This document shows positions 10,418 to 18,331 of a stretch of DNA of 44,848 bases, one piece after another. The DNA is taken from assembly GCA_021325215.1 (NCBI GenBank), contig JAJPHO010000050.1, positions 1-44,848 of the forward strand, in the 5' to 3' direction. Each line of letters starts with the position of its first letter. The stretch's first letter is position 1. A program made the position numbers and the translations under genes. Source of the DNA: Alphaproteobacteria bacterium (GTDB lineage: Bacteria > Pseudomonadota > Alphaproteobacteria > Rhodospirillales > Magnetospirillaceae). The notes below the pieces were generated by a model. The model had not been told where the DNA came from, ran no database searches, and worked only from the letters and a program-made list of their open reading frames with translations.

Positions 10418-10433
10418 TAGACAACGCTGTCTA
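10418..10433. promoter_or_regulatory. LacI-type operator before the GH3 gene
   Basis: TAGACAACGCTGTCTA is a 16-bp palindrome centred on CG with 14 of 16 positions symmetric, as expected of LacI-family operators. The same core recurs before the TonB receptor (15722-15737). It lies 209 bp upstream of the GH3 ATG. Confidence 0.6.
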
Positions 10434-10575
10434 ATCCCCGCATTATCCTTCCCGACATAACGACAGCAAACGGCGGAAAATCTGCCTAGATAGCGGTGAC
10501 ATGAGCGGATTCTCCGGAATCCCGCGAGGGGGCGCCGTCCTGGACGATCCACGCAAGAAGGGTCGGGGGCGGTGG

Positions 10576-10602
10576 CGGTGTCGATGGTCCTCATCGACAC
10601 CG
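10576..10602 (+). promoter_or_regulatory. Leader hairpin upstream of the GH3 gene
   Basis: CGGTGTCGATG (10576-10586) and CATCGACACCG (10592-10602) form a perfect 11-bp stem with a 5-nt loop, ending 39 bp before the ATG. There is no T-run, so it is not a standard terminator. Its right arm overlaps a weak operator-like sequence, TCGACACCGTTGACAA (10594-10609). Confidence 0.5.
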
Positions 10603-10641
10603 TTGACAAGAAAACATGCAGGGACTGTCAGGAAGGAAACG

Positions 10642-12834
10642 ATGAAACGCAGCATGAGCGCCACTCTGGGTCTGCTGATGATGGCTACCCAAGTCCACGC
10701 CGGGACTAATCCGTGGGACGACAAGACTCTCGACCCGGACAAACGGGCCGATCTGCTCCTCAAGCAGATGAGTCTCGAAGAGAAGATCACCGTGGTCGAC
10801 GGCTTGTTCGGCAGCGTCGCCAAGCTGGGCGGCAAGGAAATCGATCCGGTGCCGGAAGCGCTGATGGGCTCGGCCGGACATATCCCCGGCGTGCCGCGCC
10901 TGGGCATTCCCGCGCAGGAGGAAACCGACGCCGGTGTCGGCGTGGCGACCCAGGGCAATACCCGCGACAAGGTGCGCGAGCGGACCTCGCTGCCGGCCGG
11001 ACTGGCCACCGCGGCGACGTGGAACCCGGAAGTCGCCTATCAGGGCGGCGCCATGATCGGCAACGAGGCGCGTCTGTCCGGCTTCAATGTCATGCTGGCG
11101 GGCGGCGTCAATCTGACGCGCGAGCCGCGCAACGGCCGCAATTTCGAATATGCCGGCGAAGATCCGCTGCTGGCCGGCACCATCGCCGGCGCCGAGATCA
11201 AGGGCATCCAGTCCAATCACATCGTCTCGACCATCAAGCATTTCGCCGAGAACGACCAGGAAACCGGCCGGATGACGGTCAGCGCCGAGATGGATGACGA
11301 CCAGGCCCGCATGTCGGACCTGCTGGCCTTCCAGATCGCCATCGAGATCGCCGATCCCGGCTCGGTGATGTGTTCCTACAACCGCGTGCACGGCACCTAT
11401 GCCTGCGAGAACGACCTGCTGCTCAACAAGATCCTCAAGAAGGATTGGGGCTATAAGGGCTATGTGATGTCCGACTGGGGTGCCGATTACAGCACCGCCA
11501 AGGCCATCAATGCCGGTCTCGATCAGGAATCGGCCTGGGTGTTCGACGGCGTCAACCGCTTCGGCCCCGATCTGAAGAAGGCGATCGCCGACAAGTCGGT
11601 GTCGCAGAAGCGCCTCGACGACATGGTCCACCGCATCCTGCGCAGCCTGTTCGCCAAGGGCGTGATCGATGATCCGGTCAAGCAAGGCCCGATCGACTAC
11701 GCCAAGGACGGCGCGGCCAGCCAGGCCGATGCCGAAGAGGCGGTGGTGCTGCTGAAGAACGATGGCGGCCTGCTGCCGATCAAGTCCGGCCTCAAGAAGA
11801 TCGCCGTAATCGGCGCCCATGCCGATGTCGGCGTGCCGGCTGGCGGCGGTTCCTCGATGGTCTATCCGGTGGGCGGCAACGCTTTCCCGGGCATTGCCCC
11901 GACCACCTGGCCGGGGCCGGTGATGTTCCACCCGTCCTCGCCGGTCAAGGCCCTGAAATCGCGCCTCGGCCAGACCGAGATCACCTATACCGATGGCGCC
12001 GATCCGGCTGCTGCCGCGCAAGCCGCGGCGGGGGCCGATCTGGTGCTGGTGTTTGCCCGCAATTGGGACGGCGAGGCGCATGACGAGCCGCTCGACCTGC
12101 CGGACAATCAGGATGCCCTGATCTCCGCCGTAGCCGCCGCCAACGCCAAGACCGTGGTGGTGCTCGAGACCGGCAATCCGGTGCTGATGCCATGGGTGTC
12201 CAAGGTCGCCGGCGTGGTCGAGGCCTGGTATTCCGGCACCTCGGGCGGCGAGGCGATCGCCCGCGTGCTGACCGGCGAGGTTGATGCTTCCGGCCGCCTG
12301 CCGATCACCTTCCCGGCCTCGGTCGACCAGCTGGCGCATCCGCAGATCGTCAATTTCGGCCAGGAACGGCCCGAGCCCTATTCGGTCGAGTATCCGGAAG
12401 GTGCTGCGGCCGGCTACAAATGGTACGACAAGCAGAACCTGACGCCCTTGTTCCCGTTCGGCTTCGGCCTGTCCTATTCGGCCTATGCCTATGAGAACCT
12501 GACGGCCAAGGAAGAGGGCGGCAAGGTCACGGTCAGCTTCACCGTCAAGAACACCGGCGCCCGCGCCGGCAAGGATGTGCCGCAGCTCTATGTCGGCCAT
12601 CAGGGCGATGGCTGGGAAGCCCCGCGCCGCCTGGCCGGCTGGCAGAAAGTGTCGCTGCAGCCCGGCGAGTCCAAGCAGGTCAGCCTGACCATCGATCCGC
12701 GCCTGCTGGCCCATTTCGACGGCAAGAAGCATAAATGGGAGATCGCCAAGGGCTCTTACGAATTGTCTCTGGGTTCTTCGTCGCGGAATTTCGCGCAGAA
12801 GACGACGGTCAATCTCGAAGCCAAGGCTTTTTAA
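10642..12834 (+). CDS. GH3 beta-glycosidase, exported
   Basis: This 730-residue glycoside hydrolase family 3 enzyme has a Sec signal peptide (1-20, ending QVHA). The N-terminal (beta/alpha)8 domain contains the substrate-binding KHF motif (K199-F201) and the nucleophile in GYVMSDWGA (D278). The C-terminal alpha/beta sandwich (about 360-560) and a fibronectin type III-like domain (about 630-715) complete the three-domain GH3 layout. Family members release terminal beta-linked glucose or related sugars from oligosaccharides; the exact substrate cannot be read. GGAAGGAAA lies just before the ATG. The palindrome at 10418 and the lacI gene downstream indicate substrate-inducible control. It is probably periplasmic, acting on sugars imported by the TonB receptor. 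Confidence 0.92.
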   Translation: MKRSMSATLGLLMMATQVHAGTNPWDDKTLDPDKRADLLLKQMSLEEKITVVDGLFGSVAKLGGKEIDPVPEALMGSAGHIPGVPRLGIPAQEETDAGVGVATQGNTRDKVRERTSLPAGLATAATWNPEVAYQGGAMIGNEARLSGFNVMLAGGVNLTREPRNGRNFEYAGEDPLLAGTIAGAEIKGIQSNHIVSTIKHFAENDQETGRMTVSAEMDDDQARMSDLLAFQIAIEIADPGSVMCSYNRVHGTYACENDLLLNKILKKDWGYKGYVMSDWGADYSTAKAINAGLDQESAWVFDGVNRFGPDLKKAIADKSVSQKRLDDMVHRILRSLFAKGVIDDPVKQGPIDYAKDGAASQADAEEAVVLLKNDGGLLPIKSGLKKIAVIGAHADVGVPAGGGSSMVYPVGGNAFPGIAPTTWPGPVMFHPSSPVKALKSRLGQTEITYTDGADPAAAAQAAAGADLVLVFARNWDGEAHDEPLDLPDNQDALISAVAAANAKTVVVLETGNPVLMPWVSKVAGVVEAWYSGTSGGEAIARVLTGEVDASGRLPITFPASVDQLAHPQIVNFGQERPEPYSVEYPEGAAAGYKWYDKQNLTPLFPFGFGLSYSAYAYENLTAKEEGGKVTVSFTVKNTGARAGKDVPQLYVGHQGDGWEAPRRLAGWQKVSLQPGESKQVSLTIDPRLLAHFDGKKHKWEIAKGSYELSLGSSSRNFAQKTTVNLEAKAF

Positions 12835-12840
12835 GGTTTA

Positions 12841-12921
12841 ACCACAGAGGACACGGAGGACACAGAGAAGAAGAGGAGTTTTCTCCCTTTTCCTCCGTGT
12901 TCTCTGTGACCTCTGTGGTGA
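12841..12921. repeat. CACAGAG-type palindromic intergenic repeat
   Basis: The arms ACCACAGAGG (12841-12850) and CCTCTGTGGT (12910-12919) are exact complements, with further pairing of the CACGGAGGA/TCCTCCGTG and CACAGAG/CTCTGTG blocks. It starts seven bases after the GH3 stop codon and fills the gap to the convergent lacI gene. Near-identical CACAGAG/CACGGAG palindromes are scattered through many unrelated bacterial genomes. Here it may also act as a bidirectional terminator. Confidence 0.8.
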
Positions 12922-12946
12922 ATATTGGCCGCCATGGGCGGCTTTT

Positions 12947-13993
12947 TTAATTCCGCTCGCCGCGCACCGGTCCGGTGGATTCGCGGACGATGATCTCGAA
13001 ATCGAGCAGCTTGTTCGGCATCGGGTCGGGCCAGCCCTTGCGGCGGGGCGACAGCGAGATCAGCAGGTCCGCCGCGGTCCAGCCGATCTCCTTGACCGGC
13101 TGGCGCACGGTGGTGATCTGCGGCCAAACCATGCGCGATACCGGCGTGTCGTCGAAGCCGGTCACCGACAGATCCTCGGGCACGCGGATGCCCATGCGTT
13201 CCGCCACCGCCAGCACGGCCAGGGCCATCTCGTCATTGCTGGCGAAGATGGCGGTCGGGCGGTCGGGCAGGCTCAGCATTTCGCGCGCGCTGATCTCGGC
13301 ACGGTCGAAGGTGAAGTCGCCCGGGAAGATCAGATCGTGGTTCACCGACACGCCCTGCTGGGTCATCTCGTCGATGAAGGCCTGCAGGCGGTTGGCGGTC
13401 GCCGAATGGCCCGGCGCGCCCTTGATGAAGCCGATATTGCGATGGCCGAGATTCAACAGATGCGCGGTCATCAGGCGCGAGGCGACGTAGTCGTGGGCGC
13501 GGATCACCGGGCTGTCGGCGCGGTTGTTGATCGGGGCGATACGGATGATCGGCACGCCTTCCTTTTCCAGCGCGTCGAGGATCGGCGGATCGTCGCAATG
13601 GGGCGGCAGCAGAATCACGCCGTCGAGGCGCAGCTGGCGCAGCAGATTCAGCACCTTGGTCGACAGTTCGGGGTCGCCGGGCGCCCAGGGCTCGACCATC
13701 AGGTGATAGCCGGCCTCGCGGCAGCGCTCGATGACGCCGGTCTGGAAGTCGGTGACGTAGGAGCCGGGATTCTCGATGAACAGGCCGATCAGGAAGGATC
13801 TGTCGCCGGCCAGGCTCTGCGCGTTGAGGTTGGGGCGGTAATCCAGTTCCTTGACGATCTGGGCGACGCGGGCGCGGGTCTCGGCATTGACGCCGGCCTC
13901 GTTATTGATGACGCGGGATACTGTCTTGGTGGAAACCTGCGCGGCGAGGGCGACATCCTGGATGGTGACGGCTCGTTTTGGGGCATTCGCCAT
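12947..13993 (-). CDS. LacI-family transcriptional repressor
   Basis: This 348-residue regulator has an N-terminal helix-turn-helix and hinge helix (TIQDVALAAQVSTKTVSRVI, then RPNLNAQSLA). A periplasmic-binding-protein-like sugar sensor domain follows, with typical motifs (IGLFIENPGS, IFASNDEMALAVL, SVTGFDDTPVSRMVWPQITT). It should repress by binding CG-centred palindromes and release on binding a sugar. Candidate operators occur upstream of the GH3 gene and in the halogenase/TonB receptor divergent promoter. It follows the halogenase gene by 40 bp on the same strand and so may be autoregulated from that promoter. The inducer is probably the sugar handled by this locus (inference). Confidence 0.93.
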   Translation of the reverse strand: MANAPKRAVTIQDVALAAQVSTKTVSRVINNEAGVNAETRARVAQIVKELDYRPNLNAQSLAGDRSFLIGLFIENPGSYVTDFQTGVIERCREAGYHLMVEPWAPGDPELSTKVLNLLRQLRLDGVILLPPHCDDPPILDALEKEGVPIIRIAPINNRADSPVIRAHDYVASRLMTAHLLNLGHRNIGFIKGAPGHSATANRLQAFIDEMTQQGVSVNHDLIFPGDFTFDRAEISAREMLSLPDRPTAIFASNDEMALAVLAVAERMGIRVPEDLSVTGFDDTPVSRMVWPQITTVRQPVKEIGWTAADLLISLSPRRKGWPDPMPNKLLDFEIIVRESTGPVRGERN

Positions 13994-14033
13994 GGCGCTG
14001 TAGTTATCCCTCTCTCACAAATATTCAGGCGGC

Positions 14034-15599
14034 CTATCGGGCCGCCCGCTGTTCCGCCTGCCGCAGTCCACCACCGGCGATGCGGCTGATCAGGTCGCGG
14101 TGAGACGGCAGTTCCGCCATCGCCCGCGGCACCATGGCGCCGATTTCGCCGAACCGGGATATGGCCGTTTTCCTCGCCGGATAGGACGCGCTCGCCGCCG
14201 AGAGATCGGTGGTGAAGCCCATGCCGTAGAGAACCGCCTGGTAACTGATCGGCAAAAAGGTCTCATAATCCCCGACAAAGTCAAAGCGGGAAGGTGGCCT
14301 GAAGCGCCACATGGCGAGTTTTTCCTGCAGGGATTCCGGTATTGATGCCGTATCGGCATTATCTTGCCAGAACCGTTCGGGCCGGCGGCTCAGGCAGTAA
14401 TGCATCTTGAGGAAGTCGGTAATCCGCTCATATCGGTTGGCCATCAGCCTGTTGAACAAATCGGCTGCCGGCTTCATCGGCCCGTCCCACGGGAAGATGT
14501 CCGAGATCAGGTGGGCCGCCACTTCGATCAGCATGATGCCGGTCGATTCCAGCGGTTCGAAGAAGCCTGCCGACAGGCCGACCGCCACGCAATTGCCGAC
14601 CCACTGTTTTTCGCGATAGCCGGTCTCGAACTTCAGCTTGCGGGCGGACAATCCCTCGGCCATCGGGCCGATATAGGCGCGCAGAACCTGTTCGGCGCGG
14701 TCTTCGTCGGTGTGGGCGCTGGAATAGACATAGCCGACGCCGCGGCGCGATTCGAGGCCGATGTCCCAGGTCCAGCCGGCTTCGTGCGCCGTTGCCACGG
14801 TGCAGGATTCGATCGGCGCGTCGGGGCGCTCGTAAGGCACCTGGATGGTGACGGCGCGGTCGGTGAACAGATGGTTCTTCACGCTCTTGAACGGAGCGCC
14901 CATCGCCTTGCCGATCAGTTCGGCGCGGAACCCGCTGCAATCGATGAACAGGTCGGCGGTCAGGCGGCCATGTTCCGGCGAGACGATGGCCGCTATGTCA
15001 CCGCTGTCTGTCATTTCGACCGAGTCGACTCGGCCGAGCAGATGCTTGACCCCCAGCTCCTTGGAAACGTCGCGCAGCAGGGCGGCCAGTTTCGCCGCGT
15101 CGAAGTGATAGGCATAGGTCAGGGCGCCCTGATAATCGGGGTCGCTGACGCGTTTGGGGGCGCGGCGGGCCTCGACGATCTGTTCCTGCACGCCGGTGGC
15201 GGCGACGAAGGACTGTTCGCCCGGGGCAAGTCCCATCAGCCAGTAAGGCAGCATCTCGGCGCCGCCCGGCATCGGCAGGGGCGCGCTGAAGGGGTGGAAA
15301 TAGGCGCTGTGTTGCGTGCCCTTCGGCGGGGCGACCCAGTCGGTGAAGCGGATGCCCTGCTTGAAGGTGGCCAGCGAGGCGCGCATGAAGCGCTGCTCGT
15401 CGATTCCTATGGCCATCAAGGTGTTGCGGATGGTGGGGAAGGTGCCTTCGCCGACGCCGATGATGCCGATTTCCTCAGACTCGATCAGCGTGATCTGAAT
15501 GCCGCCCGGCGTCTTGGCCGCCAGAATCCGCGCCAGGAAAGCCGCCGTCAGCCAGCCCGCGGTTCCGCCGCCGACGATGACGATGTTCTTGCGTTGCAT
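14034..15599 (-). CDS. Flavin-dependent (tryptophan-halogenase-like) protein
   Basis: This 521-residue FAD-binding protein belongs to the tryptophan halogenase family. It has the N-terminal dinucleotide-binding motif VIVGGGTAGWLTAAF, a lysine in ATFKQGIRF (K80, aligned with the essential K79 of PrnA) and FFEPLESTGIM near the catalytic glutamate region. The family signature W-x-W-x-I-P is altered to WTWDIG. Members found beside TonB receptors in alphaproteobacterial sugar loci are widely annotated as tryptophan halogenases, but their substrates are mostly unproven. GGGAGGGA precedes the chosen ATG. It is divergent from the TonB receptor and followed by lacI. An actual role in sugar use is unclear. 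Confidence 0.85.
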   Translation of the reverse strand: MQRKNIVIVGGGTAGWLTAAFLARILAAKTPGGIQITLIESEEIGIIGVGEGTFPTIRNTLMAIGIDEQRFMRASLATFKQGIRFTDWVAPPKGTQHSAYFHPFSAPLPMPGGAEMLPYWLMGLAPGEQSFVAATGVQEQIVEARRAPKRVSDPDYQGALTYAYHFDAAKLAALLRDVSKELGVKHLLGRVDSVEMTDSGDIAAIVSPEHGRLTADLFIDCSGFRAELIGKAMGAPFKSVKNHLFTDRAVTIQVPYERPDAPIESCTVATAHEAGWTWDIGLESRRGVGYVYSSAHTDEDRAEQVLRAYIGPMAEGLSARKLKFETGYREKQWVGNCVAVGLSAGFFEPLESTGIMLIEVAAHLISDIFPWDGPMKPAADLFNRLMANRYERITDFLKMHYCLSRRPERFWQDNADTASIPESLQEKLAMWRFRPPSRFDFVGDYETFLPISYQAVLYGMGFTTDLSAASASYPARKTAISRFGEIGAMVPRAMAELPSHRDLISRIAGGGLRQAEQRAAR

Positions 15600-15688
15600 T
15601 TTTGTCCCTCCCCGGACACCGGCTCTGACAGCGCGGCCATTCCTTGTGACAAAACCTAGCATGAATCGGCGAAAGAGGAAGCTGCAAC

Positions 15689-15737
15689 TAGACAGTGCTT
15701 ACTATGATGCGGCGCGGAAGATAGACAGCGCTGTCAA
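15689..15737. promoter_or_regulatory. Tandem LacI-type operators, halogenase/TonB receptor promoter
   Basis: TAGACAGCGCTGTCAA (15722-15737) contains a perfect 12-bp palindrome, GACAGCGCTGTC. A weaker copy, TAGACAGTGCTTACTA (15689-15704), sits with its centre 33 bp away, about three helical turns, so dimers could bind on the same DNA face. A TTGACA -35-like hexamer (15745-15750) follows, pointing towards the receptor gene. Confidence 0.6.
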
Positions 15738-15830
15738 AAACATCTTGACAGAAAGGTCACACGAGTGGCTTTTAGAGCTCAAGGCCCAAGCCACAATCGG
15801 GTCATCTTTATAGGGATATGGAGGGTGGGA

Positions 15831-18251
15831 ATGTCCGGTACCAAGTTCAAACTATTGGCTCATGCGGCCATGGTCGCGATCAGCGTTGGCGCGTTCGCTC
15901 AGGGCGCCAAGGCAGCCGATGCCGCGCCGAATTCCGACAAGATCGAGGAAGTGACGGTCACCGCGACCAAGCGCGAGACCAGCCTGCAGTCCACCCCGAT
16001 CGCCGTGTCGGCTTATTCGCAGAATACCCTCGACCGCGATCACGTCACCGACATCACGGATCTGACCAAGTTCGCGCCGAGCCTCGAGTTCGATACCCAC
16101 GGCGACCAGGGCGCCGTCACCATCACGCTGCGCGGCATCGGCAATGACAGCGCTTACACCGAGCTGGACAGCCCGGAAGTCGGTCTCTATGTCGACGGCA
16201 TCTATTCGGCCCGCGCCCAGGGCGCGACCACCATGCTCTATGACATGGACCGCGTCGAAGTGCTGCGCGGCCCGCAGGGCACTCTGTTCGGCCGCAACAC
16301 CACGGTCGGCGCCGTGAACTTCATCACCGCGCGCCCGACCCTGGACGAGTTCTATGGCAGCGCCGAGATCGGCGCCGGGGATTACAACGCCATCGAGAGC
16401 AAGTTCATGGCGAACATCCCGATCACCAACTATTTCGGCCTTCGTATCGCCGCTGCCACGGCGCAGCATGACGGCTACGTCGCCCATCAGAACCCGCCGA
16501 TCATCCCGGGCGTGTCGCAGTCGTCCTTCGTCACCGGCGGCGACAAGTACGATTCCGAGAACAAGAAATCGTTCCGTGTCAGCGCTCTGCTTGAGCCGAC
16601 CGACAAGATCACCTGGAACCTGTCCTACGAATATTTCAAGGACACCGGCATTCCGAACATCGGCCTGCCCGAATCGCCGCTGCGCGGTCAGCCCTTCTGG
16701 TCGACCCTGTACCAGATGCAGCCCTATAACGACCGCACCTCGCAGTCGATCCGCAGCCATTTCGATTATTCGATCACCGATTATATCGGCCTGTCCTATG
16801 TCGCCGGCTTCACCACCATGCGCGGTTCGGAAGATTACGAAACCGACCTGGGCCTGAACCTGCCGACCGCGATCACCAGCGCGACCGGCCCGACCCTCGG
16901 CGATCCGTCCGGCAACTACGCCCACAACAACACGCCGTGGTCGAAGTTCAATTCCTACAGCAACGAAGTGCAGGTGCACTCGCAGGGTGATAACAAGATC
17001 GACTGGATGGTCGGCGGTTATCAGGAAAAGGAAATCAACGCCATTCGCTTCGACGTCGATGCGTTCAATGGCTATAACGGCCCCGGGCAGACCTACGCTT
17101 GGTCCGGTTCCTTCATCCAGCCGCACCGCACCCAGGGCGACCGCGCGCTGTTCGGCCAGGCCACCTATCACGTCACCGACGATCTCCGCGTCACCGGCGG
17201 CTGGCGTTCGTCGTGGGACAATGAAGAGGACAATGGCGGCCGCAACATCACCTTCAGCGGCTGCCCGTCCCCCTACACCTATGACGGCTGCGGCGTGAGC
17301 CCGCAGAATCTGAGCCTCAAACAGATGGCCGCGCTCGGCTTCTACGGCATCGCCGACAATGACGCGTCGATCCACAATGAGAAGAACACCACTCTCATCC
17401 GTCTGGAATACGACCTGTCGCCGCATGATCTGGTCTATGTCAGCCGCGGTACCGGCTACCATCCGGGCCGTATCGCCGATCTGGGCTTCTCGGACAACCC
17501 CGAGACCCTGACCAACTACGAAATCGGCTTCAAGGATTCGTTCTTCGACCAGCGCATGACCTTGAACTCGGCGGCCTATTACGAAGACTTCGTCGGCTAT
17601 CAGCTGACCCAGGTCATCCCGATCTACGACGCCCAGGGCCATGAGCTGAGCTCGAACAGCCACCAGGTCAATACCAAGGGCGCCACCGGTTACGGCCTGG
17701 AAGAAGAACTGGCCTGGAAGGTGACGCACGAAGACACCGTGACCGCCGGCCTGAGCCTGCAGCATGCCACTCTGAAGGGCTGGGTCAGCTGCGACAGCAA
17801 CATCTACATCGACTGCGGCAATCCGACGCAGGCTCCGGGCGAGATCCGCGACTACAAGGGCAGCAACCTGGTGCACACCCCGCTGTTCTCGGGCACCTTC
17901 ACCTATGACCACGTCTTCACGCTGGCCAATGGCGGAACCGTGACGCCGCGCGTTTCGACCCATATCGAAACGATGAGCTACCTGAACCTGTACAATGACC
18001 GCGGCACCTTCGGCGGCCAGCAGGACCCCTACATCCAGAAGGCTTATACCCGCACCGAATTGGGCGTCGTCTATACCGCGCCGGACAAGCGCTACAGCCT
18101 GGAAGCGTTCGTCCGCAACATCGAAGACGCCAAGATCAAAACCGAAGCTGATACGACCACCATCGGCTCTGGCCTGACGCGCCAGCTGATCCCGACGGGG
18201 TTGTACGAAGCCCCCCGGACTGTTGGAGTCAAAGCGTCCGCCAAGTTCTGA
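15831..18251 (+). CDS. TonB-dependent outer-membrane receptor
   Basis: This 806-residue receptor has a signal peptide (1-29, ending AKAA), a TonB-box-like EEVTVTATKRE (about 39-49) and a plug domain with VLRGPQGTLFGRNTTVGAVNF. The beta-barrel ends in the aromatic terminus KASAKF. It imports large or scarce substrates across the outer membrane using TonB/ExbBD energy. Here the neighbours (GH3, LacI, halogenase-like, NagX-like) argue for an oligosaccharide rather than a siderophore. GGAGGGTGGGA directly precedes the ATG. Expression is probably under the LacI repressor through the tandem operators upstream. A strong terminator follows. Confidence 0.93.
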   Translation: MSGTKFKLLAHAAMVAISVGAFAQGAKAADAAPNSDKIEEVTVTATKRETSLQSTPIAVSAYSQNTLDRDHVTDITDLTKFAPSLEFDTHGDQGAVTITLRGIGNDSAYTELDSPEVGLYVDGIYSARAQGATTMLYDMDRVEVLRGPQGTLFGRNTTVGAVNFITARPTLDEFYGSAEIGAGDYNAIESKFMANIPITNYFGLRIAAATAQHDGYVAHQNPPIIPGVSQSSFVTGGDKYDSENKKSFRVSALLEPTDKITWNLSYEYFKDTGIPNIGLPESPLRGQPFWSTLYQMQPYNDRTSQSIRSHFDYSITDYIGLSYVAGFTTMRGSEDYETDLGLNLPTAITSATGPTLGDPSGNYAHNNTPWSKFNSYSNEVQVHSQGDNKIDWMVGGYQEKEINAIRFDVDAFNGYNGPGQTYAWSGSFIQPHRTQGDRALFGQATYHVTDDLRVTGGWRSSWDNEEDNGGRNITFSGCPSPYTYDGCGVSPQNLSLKQMAALGFYGIADNDASIHNEKNTTLIRLEYDLSPHDLVYVSRGTGYHPGRIADLGFSDNPETLTNYEIGFKDSFFDQRMTLNSAAYYEDFVGYQLTQVIPIYDAQGHELSSNSHQVNTKGATGYGLEEELAWKVTHEDTVTAGLSLQHATLKGWVSCDSNIYIDCGNPTQAPGEIRDYKGSNLVHTPLFSGTFTYDHVFTLANGGTVTPRVSTHIETMSYLNLYNDRGTFGGQQDPYIQKAYTRTELGVVYTAPDKRYSLEAFVRNIEDAKIKTEADTTTIGSGLTRQLIPTGLYEAPRTVGVKASAKF

Positions 18252-18276
18252 CGGAAGCCTCTCCATCGTCCATATA

Positions 18277-18319
18277 GGGCTGCGTGGCGGAGGGTTGCCG
18301 CCACGCAGCCCCTTTTTTT
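18277..18319 (+). terminator. Strong Rho-independent terminator after the TonB receptor
   Basis: A perfect 14-bp stem, GGGCTGCGTGGCGG (18277-18290) with CCGCCACGCAGCCC (18298-18311), closes a 7-nt loop and is followed by CTTTTTTT. The next gene's ATG is only 12 bp downstream of the T-run. Confidence 0.95.
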
Positions 18320-18331
18320 ATACTGGTCGCC

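Noticed and set aside
10501-10641. Upstream in-frame start for the GH3 gene
   Set aside because: It would place a basic stretch before an evident signal peptide, and the ATG at 10642 has a strong Shine-Dalgarno.
10591-12732. 713-codon open frame opposite the GH3 gene
   Set aside because: An antisense shadow of a well-supported GH3 enzyme; no ribosome binding site or domain.
12841-12921. CRISPR-like or tandem repeat array
   Set aside because: The CACAGAG units form one imperfect palindrome, not direct repeats with unique spacers.
12735-12950. Short frame through the CACAGAG repeat
   Set aside because: The peptide is a translation of the palindromic repeat; this is a common source of spurious gene calls.
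15852-18266. 804-codon open frame opposite the TonB receptor
   Set aside because: It mirrors the receptor codons, is low-complexity and has no recognisable domain. The receptor has a signal peptide, TonB box and terminator in the correct direction.
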